Assembly (NCBI GenBank): GCA_016784425.1
Contig: JADHUQ010000024.1
Location: forward strand, 1 to 17,895
DNA length: 17,895 nucleotides
Direction: 5' to 3'
Origin: Candidatus Delongbacteria bacterium
GTDB taxonomy: Bacteria > CAIWAD01 > BS150m-G50
Positions within the stretch are counted from its first letter, which is position 1. Each line of letters starts with the position of its first letter. The notes under the pieces were generated by a model. It had not been told where the DNA came from, did not search any database, and saw nothing but the letters and a program-made list of their open reading frames with translations. Of the stretch, positions 7,495 to 15,782 are shown piece by piece. The position numbers and the translations under genes were made by a program.

Positions 7495-10032
7495 TTGGCC
7501 AACCAACTCTTCCCCCCCCCCAGATCACTACTCTCTAGCCGGAAAGTCAATTTCCGGTTTAGTGGTAATTGCTCTATCTGCCTGTTACTGCTGGTCGCAC
7601 TGTTATCAAACCAGTCGCAAGCACTAGCTACCAGTATGGCGGGTGACACTACACAGACAGCCAGTCTGCTGCCAACCACCGGCTGGCAGATGGTGTCAAC
7701 GGATAATGATGTCACCGAGGTCTCCCTCCCCTTTATCCTTACTTCGAGTCATCCGCAGGCGTTCAATGTCAGTTGCGAGTTTGAACTGCCACCGGATACC
7801 ACGGCCGTTTATCTGTTAAGACTGGACGGAATCAACTATACCTGCCGTATTTCCATCAATGATCACTTTCTGCACAGCCACGCCCTGGGTTACGCCCCCT
7901 TTCAGCTTGAGATACCCGGGGACATTCTGCGCCGGGGTACAACCAACCTGCTGGCGCTGAATGTTCACAATCAGCTGGATTACAAGCGAACCCTTCCAGT
8001 TCTTGGGGGCATCAGACAACCTCGTAATGAAACCGGGATCCCCCGTTCTATCGACCTGGTTAAGAAATCACAAGTTCATATCTCAACTGTTCGACTCAAT
8101 CACAATCCAGAGGGGGAGGGAGGTTTTACACTGCGGGCAGTGGTAACACTTCGTAATGCTGCCACGGCAGCCGGTCTGGCACCACAGGAGGAATACGGAC
8201 TCACACTGAATGCTTTTGGCTACGGAAGTGTTGACAACAAGGTATTACTTCACCCCCAGTCGACGAAAACGGTCCAGCTGCAACTGCAATTGAAGGATCC
8301 CCCACTCTGGAGTTATACGGAGCCCCATCTGTTCCCTGTGGAAATCATCCTGAGCCGGAAAGGTCTCCAACTGGACAGGGAAGAGATCAGCTACGGTGTG
8401 CGTGATCTTAAGATCAATGCATCTGAGTTGTTGCTGAACGATGAGCGGTTTCAGATCCGGGGACTGGTATATCATTTCGATGGGGTGCGCGGACAACTGC
8501 TGGACGGTAAGCAATTGTTGGCCGATGTGGAGCTGATAAAAAATCTGGGGTGTAACACTATCCTGATGCAGGGGGGGCCTGCACCAAGGGAGCTGTTGGA
8601 CCTGTGTGATCAGAACGGCCTGTTCCTGATTGATAACCTGCCGGTGGAGCAGCCAACCGCCGGTTTACTTGCCAGTGAATCCTACCTGCAAGCTGCCAGC
8701 GCTTATCTGCAGGCGCTGTTGGAACGGGATAGTAACCACCCTGCTCTACTGGCGATTAACCTGCTGACAGATGCGGTTATGGGTGAGGAAAGTACCGATC
8801 AATTCCTGACTGAGTTGCTGTCGTTGCTACCGGACAACGGTCCACTATCCTCAGGACACTTTGCAGCAGTTATCGGAACACCTGCTGTGTTACCCTCTAT
8901 ACTGTTTGTGGATGAACAGCTGCTTACACTGGTGCCGCACAATCTGCCCGTCGGGGGTCCACTGGTAGCCAGCGGTATTGGGCTGCTGGCGGAGAGCGAA
9001 AATCTTGACGGATTTGCCAATCCCTGGTCTGAGATTCACCAGGCTCAACAACTCGACCTGCTGCTGAAACGATATGCCAGCGCGTCTGATTATGCCGGTC
9101 TGTTACTGCACAGCTTCGCGGATTGGCATGGTGCCCATCCGCTGCTCTGGCGGGCTCATCCCCTGGATCTCTCTCTGCATACCGACGGGCTTTACAGCTT
9201 GAGCCGTCAGGAGAAGATCGCCGCGCGTGTTGTGCACTCACACTTTACCGGTACCGCCCTTCCCCCGATGACACGAGGCGATTACAGTGAAAGGGTACCG
9301 ATCTGGCCCGCGCTGGTACCATTGCTTTTGTTGTTGCTGCTGGTAATAGCCATGAAGCATAACAACATTCTGGCCTTGAACATCAAACGATCGCTGGTGC
9401 ATGTGGAGGGATTTTATCTAGATATCAAATCCCGCCGCTCCCAGCAGTTGGGCCAGGGGGCTTTCATCGCGCTGGTAAACAGCCTGATGTTAGCTTCGCT
9501 ACTGGCAGTGACCTTCCACTTTTTTCGCAAGACCATTTTGTTCGATGAGATATTGACCCTGCTCATACCGCATGCCGGGATCAAGGCACTCTTTATACAT
9601 CTCGGTTGGCGTCCACTTTTGATGCAGATTTATGCCGGTCTGTTGTTTTTTCTTCTGCAATGGCTTATTGGATCTTCCTTTTATCTACTTGGTCTCGTTT
9701 TCGGCAGTGCCACTTCGCTGCGGCAAATGCTGCAATACTTCTTCTGGTCGGCAACACCTATGCTCTTCCTGTTACCGGTAGCACTGATTTACGGGCATCT
9801 ACTCACTTTCCCCGGCGGAACAACTATTCTCATTTTACTGTTCAGTTTGTTCAGCCTCTGGTATCTGGTGCGGCTGACCCGCATCGCCCATTTCGCCTAT
9901 CCGGCCAACCTGGGTAAAGCGTTGCTGGTGATACTGGGCTTGTTCCTGTTGATCCTGTTACTGCTGTTCCTTTACTATGAAACCGGCATGTCGTTTACCG
10001 ACCGTTTGCTGTACCTGCTGACGGTTTACTGA
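7495..10032 (+). CDS. Exported GH2-like protein lacking catalytic glutamates, fused to a multi-pass membrane domain
   Basis: This 845-residue protein has a signal peptide (hydrophobic core about 26-38, possible cleavage after ALA at 43-45) following a long N-region. Residues 60-190 resemble the GH2 jelly-roll sugar-binding domain. Residues 195-300 resemble the Ig-like domain, ending in the typical DPPLWSYTEPHLFPVEI. Residues 301-590 resemble the TIM barrel (YGVRDLKINA, then LLLNDERFQIRGLVYHFD). The two catalytic sites look lost: the strand after SNHPALLAI reads NLLTD where GH2 enzymes have a GNE motif, and SGIG at 493-496 replaces the nucleophile motif SEFG. Barrel landmarks such as HSFADW (539-544, enzymes WNFADF) remain. 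Residues 601-845 hold about six hydrophobic helices, vaguely Yip1-like. It is probably a surface-facing, membrane-anchored carbohydrate-binding protein; this is inference. It stands alone with divergent and convergent neighbours. A C10 run follows the start. Confidence 0.72.
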   Translation: MANQLFPPPRSLLSSRKVNFRFSGNCSICLLLLVALLSNQSQALATSMAGDTTQTASLLPTTGWQMVSTDNDVTEVSLPFILTSSHPQAFNVSCEFELPPDTTAVYLLRLDGINYTCRISINDHFLHSHALGYAPFQLEIPGDILRRGTTNLLALNVHNQLDYKRTLPVLGGIRQPRNETGIPRSIDLVKKSQVHISTVRLNHNPEGEGGFTLRAVVTLRNAATAAGLAPQEEYGLTLNAFGYGSVDNKVLLHPQSTKTVQLQLQLKDPPLWSYTEPHLFPVEIILSRKGLQLDREEISYGVRDLKINASELLLNDERFQIRGLVYHFDGVRGQLLDGKQLLADVELIKNLGCNTILMQGGPAPRELLDLCDQNGLFLIDNLPVEQPTAGLLASESYLQAASAYLQALLERDSNHPALLAINLLTDAVMGEESTDQFLTELLSLLPDNGPLSSGHFAAVIGTPAVLPSILFVDEQLLTLVPHNLPVGGPLVASGIGLLAESENLDGFANPWSEIHQAQQLDLLLKRYASASDYAGLLLHSFADWHGAHPLLWRAHPLDLSLHTDGLYSLSRQEKIAARVVHSHFTGTALPPMTRGDYSERVPIWPALVPLLLLLLLVIAMKHNNILALNIKRSLVHVEGFYLDIKSRRSQQLGQGAFIALVNSLMLASLLAVTFHFFRKTILFDEILTLLIPHAGIKALFIHLGWRPLLMQIYAGLLFFLLQWLIGSSFYLLGLVFGSATSLRQMLQYFFWSATPMLFLLPVALIYGHLLTFPGGTTILILLFSLFSLWYLVRLTRIAHFAYPANLGKALLVILGLFLLILLLLFLYYETGMSFTDRLLYLLTVY
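7512..7521. repeat. C10 homopolymer near the start of the GH2-like gene
   Basis: Ten consecutive C lie 15 nt after the TTG start codon and encode part of FPPP, ahead of the signal peptide core. A length change of one base would shift the frame. With one C more (or two fewer), an ATG at 7409 in another frame would join the 845-codon frame. Such tracts are known for slipped-strand phase variation of surface genes, and are also common sequencing-error sites. Confidence 0.9.
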
Positions 10033-10178
10033 CACCACTGATATTGCCACACCCAGCCACCAGTATGATTTCCAATATTCTCTGCAGGATGCTTCTGGAG
10101 CATTTCTTTCATTGAATTTCGATGTTGTCCAAATCTGTATCATACCCGGTTAACCTCTTGTATTTACTGACTCAGTTG

Positions 10179-10189
10179 GGGTCGGACCC
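10179..10189. repeat. REP-like dyad GGGTC-G-GACCC
   Basis: Arms GGGTC and GACCC flank a single G and sit between two CAGTT copies (10173-10177 and 10190-10194, the second preceded by A of the dyad edge). Short GGGGTC/GACCC palindromes resemble REP sequences mobilised by Y1 transposases, but only one copy is visible here. Confidence 0.3.
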
Positions 10190-10220
10190 AGTTATAGTAA
10201 TGTAATTACAGAAGTTACCC

Positions 10221-10264
10221 CCTGAAAAAGGTCGAAACACCGTCTAAAACGATTCTTTTTCAGG
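10221..10264. repeat. Perfect 10-bp inverted repeat with 24-nt loop
   Basis: CCTGAAAAAG (10221-10230) pairs with CTTTTTCAGG (10255-10264), and an inner TCG/CGA pair (10232-10234, 10250-10252) could lengthen the stem. No T-run follows in either direction, so it is not a typical terminator. It may be a transcript-end structure for the plus-strand gene or part of a repeat element. Confidence 0.5.
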
Positions 10265-10370
10265 TGAAAACCGTTACAACACTGAAGTATCTCTGGAAGC
10301 AATTCAGGGTCCAGCGAGCGATCAGTTACGAGGAGGGAGATATTTATACTCACTACAGATGGTGGACAGT

Positions 10371-10407
10371 AAAACAAAAAACCCGTGCCGCCTCTAGGCA
10401 ACACGGG
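10371..10407 (-). terminator. Rho-independent terminator of the fmt-tldD operon
   Basis: On the minus strand the stem CCCGTG / CACGGG, with an inner GCCT/AGGC pairing, is followed directly by a T-rich run (TTTTTTGTTTT, plus-strand 10371-10381). It lies about 30 nt after the tldD-like stop codon. Confidence 0.9.
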
Positions 10408-10438
10408 CTGGATAGAAATCTTCATCAAAAAGGAGCCG

Positions 10439-11881
10439 CTACTTGATGCCAACCTCAATATTGCGGAATCGAGTGGGCGCGGAACCATGTGTCATCTCGG
10501 CGGTCTGACCGGGCTGCCCCTTGCCACAGTTGGCAACACCCTGCAACTGCCAATACTTGTAGTTACAGATAGCGTCACATGATCCCCAGAATTCGGGTGT
10601 GATAGACTGGTAGTTGGGATTCTTTAGCAGGCGTCCCAGCTTTCCCCCCTTGACTTCCCGGGCCAGCTCGCAGCCGAACTGAAAGTTCAGCCGCTCCTGG
10701 TCGATTGACCACGACTTGTTGGTTTCCATGTAGATTGCATCCTCGGAATCGGCAAGCAGGTCGTCCCACTCCCAGCTTCCAGGCATCAGGCTCAGGTTGC
10801 AGATACGGGTTATCGGTAAGTGGTACCAGCCTTCAGCGCGGTTGGAACCCTGACTCCGCTCCAGGTTTACCTGTGAGGCTAACTCCCGATTGGTCATGTA
10901 CCCGGTGAGAATACCCTCCTTGACAATATGCCAGCGCTGAGCTTTGACACCGTCATCATCATAGCCGGCTGTTGCCAGACCGCCGGGCAAAGTTGCATCA
11001 GCCACCAGGTTGACCACCTCAGATCCATAGCGGAAGCTTCCCAGTTTGTCGGTAGTGGCAAATGAGGTACCGGCATAATTGGCTTCGTAACCCAGTACCC
11101 GATCCAGTTCTGAAGCGTGTCCCACCGATTCATGAATCTGCAGCACCATCTGGCTGGGATGGAGAATGATATCACGACGACCGGATGGCACTTCAGCAGC
11201 AGTCAGAAGTTCGATCGCTTCCTCGCGAATCCGTTCAGCGTTGGTCAGCAGAGGCAGGCCTCTGACAAACTCGTATCCCTCGGCGCGATAGTTTCCACCG
11301 TGTGTACCTGGCCAGGAACGAATCTGGACATCGTCGTTACCGACTGCGGTTGCTGAATAGCCTACCCCACTGCGCAGTAACACCTGCTCAATATCGGCTC
11401 CTTCGCTCGACAGATAATGCTGATGCTCACGGCGGAAAGACATCCTCCCCTCGGCAACTTTTATCCGGTCGTCTGCAGACAGCACCTGGTCAATCTGGAG
11501 CAGCAATTCGAGCTTCTCCTCCAGTGCGACCTTGAATGGATCTTCCTGGTATGGGGTCTGCCAGAAATCCACATGTGCCGGTTCCGGAGCCAACCGGACC
11601 TGCTCCCGGTTGAGGGAAGCGGAGGCGCGGGCGGTGGCTACAGCTTTCGCGGCAGTCTGCTCGATCACATCTTGTTTGAAGATATTGTTAGAGGCAAATC
11701 CCCAGGCGCCCTGGACCAGCACACGAATGCCGTAGCCCATGCTGTCGCTGTTGGAATGTCCCCCTATCTGGCCGTTACGGGTGTAAAGCTGTTCACCGCG
11801 AATTTCCACGATGCGTACATCAGCCCAGTCAGCACCCTGCTGGAGTGCGCTGTCCAGAGCCAGTCTGGTAAAGTCTTTCAT
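10439..11881 (-). CDS. TldD-like metalloprotease subunit (TldD/PmbA family)
   Basis: This 480-residue protein is the catalytic-type half of a TldD/TldE pair, a heterodimeric zinc protease known for trimming unfolded or ribosomally made peptides (microcin B17, CcdA). The zinc motif HESVGH is at 250-255 (HExxxH), followed by ASE, and a late cysteine in NCGKGQPGQ (C452) is in the position of the third zinc ligand in E. coli TldD. The sequence differs clearly from E. coli TldD and resembles the short TldD/PmbA relatives found in archaea and many non-enteric bacteria. The frame is open 36 codons further upstream, but that stretch overlaps tldE; the ATG at 11879-11881 has an AGGAG site and starts the N-terminal domain. 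It lies 10 nt after the tldE-like gene and is the last gene of the operon. The substrate is unknown. Confidence 0.88.
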   Translation of the reverse strand: MKDFTRLALDSALQQGADWADVRIVEIRGEQLYTRNGQIGGHSNSDSMGYGIRVLVQGAWGFASNNIFKQDVIEQTAAKAVATARASASLNREQVRLAPEPAHVDFWQTPYQEDPFKVALEEKLELLLQIDQVLSADDRIKVAEGRMSFRREHQHYLSSEGADIEQVLLRSGVGYSATAVGNDDVQIRSWPGTHGGNYRAEGYEFVRGLPLLTNAERIREEAIELLTAAEVPSGRRDIILHPSQMVLQIHESVGHASELDRVLGYEANYAGTSFATTDKLGSFRYGSEVVNLVADATLPGGLATAGYDDDGVKAQRWHIVKEGILTGYMTNRELASQVNLERSQGSNRAEGWYHLPITRICNLSLMPGSWEWDDLLADSEDAIYMETNKSWSIDQERLNFQFGCELAREVKGGKLGRLLKNPNYQSITPEFWGSCDAICNYKYWQLQGVANCGKGQPGQTAEMTHGSAPTRFRNIEVGIK

Positions 11882-11891
11882 ATTGTAACTC

Positions 11892-13247
11892 CTAGAAATT
11901 CGTCGTCGAAGAGAACTTGAACCCGTTGACTTTGAGCGCGGGAACCACAAAGCCACCACCGAAAAATGCGCTGGCGTAATTTGTATCACGCCCGATCATT
12001 TCCACCTGGTTTAATATCCGCAGCACCGAATCGGTGAAACGAAGGTTGTGTACCGGCCGGGTCAACTTCCCATCCTCAATCCGGAAAACACCGTCACGGG
12101 TCATACCGGTAAGGGATAAATCTCGCGGATTAACCACGTTCGTATAATGAAAATGGGTTACCAGAAGTCCCCGCTCGGTTGAAGCGATCATCTCTTCGAT
12201 GGTAGCTTCACCCGGCTGGAGACAGAGATTGGTTGGATAACCACCATTGGGATTGGGTGCGGGAAATCCGTGTCCGGTTGATGTCAGACCACTCCGATTG
12301 GCGGTCCGTCGGTCATGCGCAACCTGACGCAGAACTCCTTCCTCAATGAACGGTAACGTCTTCTTGGGTAAACCCTCACCATCAAAGGGGGCGGAGCTCA
12401 TCCGGTCATGGAAAGGATCATCCAGGATGGTGATATTACTACCGGCGATCTGCTCGCCCAGCTTGCCAGACAATGGGCTGGTGCCCTCCAGGTAATCCTG
12501 TCCGCCAAAACCCAGCCAGGTCAGAAACAGGAGGAAATCGGTTACTGCGGCTGGTGGTAATACCACGGTATATTCACCAGGGTCAATCGGTTCAGGATTG
12601 AGGGCGCGACGGTAGATTTCTATCGCTTCTGTTGCCAGTGCGTTCGTATCAAGATCTGCAACACGACGGGATATGCTTTCAGCCCAACCGGAAACCTCTC
12701 CCCCGTCTGATACCGTGATGGAAAACTCTGCATCAGTAGCAGCATGGTGATGAAACATACCGTTGGAGTTACCGATAGCAAACTGGGAATTTGAATTACT
12801 GAAGATACCGGCAGCTTCCAGTTTCTGTCCCGCTAAACCGTCAACAACCTGCCGAATGGCTTCCGCTTTGTCCTCAGGCGAGAGGGCGGCGGTTTCCTCA
12901 TCTACCCGGGTCTGCTCCTTGATCTCCAGTTGCTCCTGCAGGGGAAGGCACTCCGGATCAGCTTTCTGCAGTCTGGCGGACGCCACCGCCTGCTCGACCG
13001 CACGCTGGATCGACTCTGTGTCGAGACGACCGGTACTGACGACCCCGCTCTTACCATCGATAATTGTCCTGATGGCAAGCGACTCGGAACCCTGTGATAT
13101 GTTCTGGCGGATCTCGTTGTTGGCAAAACGGGAAAGATCCTGGGTACCGCTGGAATATACAGTTTCCGTCTCCAGGGGAGATTGACGATGAACCTGTTCC
13201 AGCAGTTCCTGGATTTCGGCTCTGCTCCTCATGTTGTTAACACTCAT
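11892..13247 (-). CDS. TldE/PmbA-like protease subunit
   Basis: This 451-residue partner of the downstream TldD-like protein has the family N-terminal domain (RFANNEIRQN, then DGKSGVVSTGRLD) and the C-terminal landmark FDGEGLPKKT (288-297), followed by a VNPRDLSLTGMTRDG segment. Where the neighbour has HExxxH, this protein reads AAVTDFLLFLTW (233-244) with no histidine. That is the expected arrangement: TldE lacks the zinc site and TldD carries it. The two are adjacent and co-oriented, so they should form one heterodimer. The ATG at 13245-13247 has a GGAGC site, 12 nt after the TPR gene stop. The product is E. coli PmbA-like in role but distant in sequence, so I leave the symbol blank. Confidence 0.86.
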   Translation of the reverse strand: MSVNNMRSRAEIQELLEQVHRQSPLETETVYSSGTQDLSRFANNEIRQNISQGSESLAIRTIIDGKSGVVSTGRLDTESIQRAVEQAVASARLQKADPECLPLQEQLEIKEQTRVDEETAALSPEDKAEAIRQVVDGLAGQKLEAAGIFSNSNSQFAIGNSNGMFHHHAATDAEFSITVSDGGEVSGWAESISRRVADLDTNALATEAIEIYRRALNPEPIDPGEYTVVLPPAAVTDFLLFLTWLGFGGQDYLEGTSPLSGKLGEQIAGSNITILDDPFHDRMSSAPFDGEGLPKKTLPFIEEGVLRQVAHDRRTANRSGLTSTGHGFPAPNPNGGYPTNLCLQPGEATIEEMIASTERGLLVTHFHYTNVVNPRDLSLTGMTRDGVFRIEDGKLTRPVHNLRFTDSVLRILNQVEMIGRDTNYASAFFGGGFVVPALKVNGFKFSSTTNF

Positions 13248-13259
13248 TTGGTGCTCCAG

Positions 13260-14684
13260 TTATGGTGATTCAGTGTTATTCATCATTTGACGACGATACT
13301 CGGCAGCACGTCGACGCATTAACTCCGCCTCATCCCTGTCTGTATGATCCAGCACCCTGGCGTAGTGCTCTAATATAACCGGTTGCTCCGGATCAAAACG
13401 TAAAGCCTGCTGCAGACGGACAGCGGCCTCGTCCAGGTTGCCCATACAATAGTATATCCATCCGTTTGTATCCAAGAAAGAGGCGTTATCCGGTTCCAGC
13501 TCCAGCGAACGATCGGAGAATTCCAGCGCCACCAGCAACTGCTCTGCAGACACCGAGCGTTCATCTTCAACCAGTAGATAAGCATAGTTATTCATCAGGG
13601 TAGCATCTTCCAGAGCCAGCTCAACCAGCAGATTATGATAAAGTGCCAAAGCCTCTTCGCGGAATTCAGTATGACGTTGATAGAAATCACTCAGGTAAAG
13701 TCGACCGGTTACTGCGTCCGCCTGGGCTGCTATCAACTCAAGCAGTAACTGTTCCGCGATAGTAAGATTGCCACATTCCTCTTCCAGGTCGGCCAGTTCC
13801 AATCTCAATTCCATAGCGTCGGGAAAATTCCGCAATCCATCCTGGAGTGTCTGGCGGGCAGCAACGTTATCACTCTGCTTGACCCGTTGGAAAAAAGCCA
13901 GTGCAAACCAGGCTTCCAACTTATCTTCATTGGCGCTGCAGGTAACACGCAACAGTTGCTCCGCCTCATCTAACCGTTCAACCTTCGCCAGCAGATCCAC
14001 CTGTAACAGCTGCAGGTAAAACGGTTCCCCCCGGGCACGGCTCAGTTGTTGCAGGAATTCCAGTTCCGACGCTGTGCTCTCGCGGGTCAATATCATACCG
14101 TGATACATTTCCAGCGCCTCTGCTTCCGGCATGTAGTCTTTAGCCAGCAAATCGTGCATAACGCTGATAAATGCACTGGTGTCTACCTGAGTGGCGTGTA
14201 ATTCCAGCAGCAGTGTGAGGAGCCTCTCTTCACCGGCCACGGGATCATCACGCTCCAAAGGGGGTATATCGGTGAGCAGGTACTCCAACTGGCCGATTGT
14301 AGCTGGCAGATCACCGAGGTGGTGATAGACAATTGCCAGCCGGGATCGTAAACGCCGATTGTCCGGTTCACTATCCAGTACAGATAAGGCGTGGATCGCA
14401 AAAGTCTCATACTCCCCCAGCTGCAGATAGTTTTCTGCCAGTGCACGACGAATCTCGACAGAGGTTGAGTCGTGTAACAGGGCCAGGTTGTATTCATAAA
14501 CGGCACGACGCGGATCGTCCATGCTCTCGTGAAAAGCACCCTTGACCACATGACGCGAGGCAGAGGGGTTAAGATTACCCTCTACGCCAGCTTCGGTAGC
14601 AGACTGGTGTTGTGATGGCCCGATCGTCGCACAACCGGCCAGCAATCCCAAAAGCAGGGTGATGCCAGAGAGACGCAACTTCAT
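13260..14684 (-). CDS. TPR-repeat lipoprotein
   Basis: This 474-residue protein has a lipoprotein signal: a short basic N-region, a hydrophobic stretch and the lipobox LAGC with C18 as the likely lipidated residue. The residue after it is A, so by the +2 rule it would go to the outer membrane. The rest is a helical array of tetratricopeptide repeats, clearest near residues 58-125 (RRAVYEYNLALLHD, LAENYLQLGEYE) and 395-440 (NGWIYYCMGNLDEAAVRLQQAL). TPR arrays bind proteins, so a scaffold role in the periplasm is likely. The start overlaps the rseP stop by 1 nt (TGATG), and tldE follows after 12 nt. Co-transcription with an intramembrane protease and a TldD/E pair suggests, without proof, an envelope proteolysis function. 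Confidence 0.85.
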   Translation of the reverse strand: MKLRLSGITLLLGLLAGCATIGPSQHQSATEAGVEGNLNPSASRHVVKGAFHESMDDPRRAVYEYNLALLHDSTSVEIRRALAENYLQLGEYETFAIHALSVLDSEPDNRRLRSRLAIVYHHLGDLPATIGQLEYLLTDIPPLERDDPVAGEERLLTLLLELHATQVDTSAFISVMHDLLAKDYMPEAEALEMYHGMILTRESTASELEFLQQLSRARGEPFYLQLLQVDLLAKVERLDEAEQLLRVTCSANEDKLEAWFALAFFQRVKQSDNVAARQTLQDGLRNFPDAMELRLELADLEEECGNLTIAEQLLLELIAAQADAVTGRLYLSDFYQRHTEFREEALALYHNLLVELALEDATLMNNYAYLLVEDERSVSAEQLLVALEFSDRSLELEPDNASFLDTNGWIYYCMGNLDEAAVRLQQALRFDPEQPVILEHYARVLDHTDRDEAELMRRRAAEYRRQMMNNTESP

Positions 14685-15778
14685 CAGTTACCCCCCGCCC
14701 CGAAGAGACCTATCCGCATCAGGTCGTTACGCAGGGCAATCAGCATCAGGAAAAGCAGCAGTACCAGTCCCACCTGCTGGATGCGCAACTTGAGCGTCAG
14801 TGGCAGCGGACGTCTTATCAGAGCCTCCAGGCTGGTAATCACGATATGACCGCCGTCGAGAACCGGCAATGGCAGCAGGTTGAGAAAACCGATATGCAAC
14901 GAAATGATAGCAATAAAGGAGAAGAAGGAAGCCATTCCACTGCGCGCCGCTTCACCCGAGAGTTGAGCTATGAAGATTGGACCACCGAGATCGCCCAGGG
15001 ACGCCTCCCCCCGGATTAGAATCAACAACTGCGAAATGGAAAGGCGCAGCAGGTCGAATGACTGACCACCGGCCAGTATAAAAGATTCAATCGGGCCCGC
15101 CTCACGTTGAACCAGGGTGGGGGCAATGCCGATTAAGCCTACCTCCTGCAGTTGCCCATCGATCAGTATCCGTTCGGGAACCGCAGTCAGCGTATCGGTG
15201 AAAACAGCACCCGCCCTTTCAATAGTCAGGATAATGGGCTCATCGGGACGGGACTGGATGCCGTCGCGAAGATCATCCCAGGAATTAAGGGATGTGTCAT
15301 CCAGCCGCAGAACGCGATCACCCGCCATCAAGCCTGCCAGTGCAGCCGGTTTGCCCGGATAGATACCACCGATTACCGGTATATTGTCCAGTTCACTCAC
15401 ACCACTGCTGGTGATCAGAACAGCCAGAATAAACCAGGCCAGCAAAAAATTCATTACACCGCCAGCTGCCAGAATAAAGATCTTCTGCCACCAGCTTTTT
15501 GACATGAACTCCCACGCGGCGCCGGTCAGCCCCACCCCTTCCGAAAAGGGTAAGCTCTCGGATTCATCAATAATGCCGGCCATTCGCACATAGCCGCCCA
15601 GTGGAAAAATACTCACACGATAATCGGTATCACCGTGATGCCAACCGAACAGACGCTTGCCAAAACCGATTGAGAACACCTCCACCCGCACTCCGGTCAG
15701 CCGTGCGGCCAGAAAGTGCCCTAGTTCATGAACGAACACGATAACGCTGAGGACAACGGCAAAGTAGATCAGAGTCAT
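14684..15778 (-). CDS. rseP: Site-2 intramembrane metalloprotease RseP
   Basis: RseP is an inner-membrane zinc protease that cuts transmembrane anti-sigma factors and leftover signal peptides. The catalytic HELGH is at residues 17-21 in the first membrane helix. The second zinc-ligand motif, PVLDGGH, is at 305-311, and further helices occur around 100-125 and 335-350. One PDZ domain (about 134-200, with IYPGKPAALAGLMAGDRVL) lies between them. At 364 residues it is shorter than the two-PDZ E. coli protein (about 450) and matches the one-PDZ class seen in many other phyla. The ATG is 4 nt after the dxr stop, preserving the common dxr-rseP pair, but bamA does not follow. No anti-sigma factor gene is visible. 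Confidence 0.93.
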   Translation of the reverse strand: MTLIYFAVVLSVIVFVHELGHFLAARLTGVRVEVFSIGFGKRLFGWHHGDTDYRVSIFPLGGYVRMAGIIDESESLPFSEGVGLTGAAWEFMSKSWWQKIFILAAGGVMNFLLAWFILAVLITSSGVSELDNIPVIGGIYPGKPAALAGLMAGDRVLRLDDTSLNSWDDLRDGIQSRPDEPIILTIERAGAVFTDTLTAVPERILIDGQLQEVGLIGIAPTLVQREAGPIESFILAGGQSFDLLRLSISQLLILIRGEASLGDLGGPIFIAQLSGEAARSGMASFFSFIAIISLHIGFLNLLPLPVLDGGHIVITSLEALIRRPLPLTLKLRIQQVGLVLLLFLMLIALRNDLMRIGLFGAGGN

Positions 15779-15782
15779 AAAA

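Larger units (their letters stand above)
10033..10438. other. Intergenic gap between convergent genes
   Basis: No gene is supported in these 406 bases. They hold a REP-like dyad (10179-10189), a perfect palindrome TGTAATTACA (10201-10210), a 10-bp inverted repeat (10221-10264) and the terminator of the minus-strand operon (10371-10407). No rho-independent terminator facing the plus-strand gene was found. Confidence 0.7.

Noticed and set aside
11882..11989. 36-codon upstream extension of the tldD-like frame
   Set aside because: It overlaps the end of tldE, has low-complexity basic character, and the ATG at 11881 has a clear AGGAG site and the conserved N-terminus.
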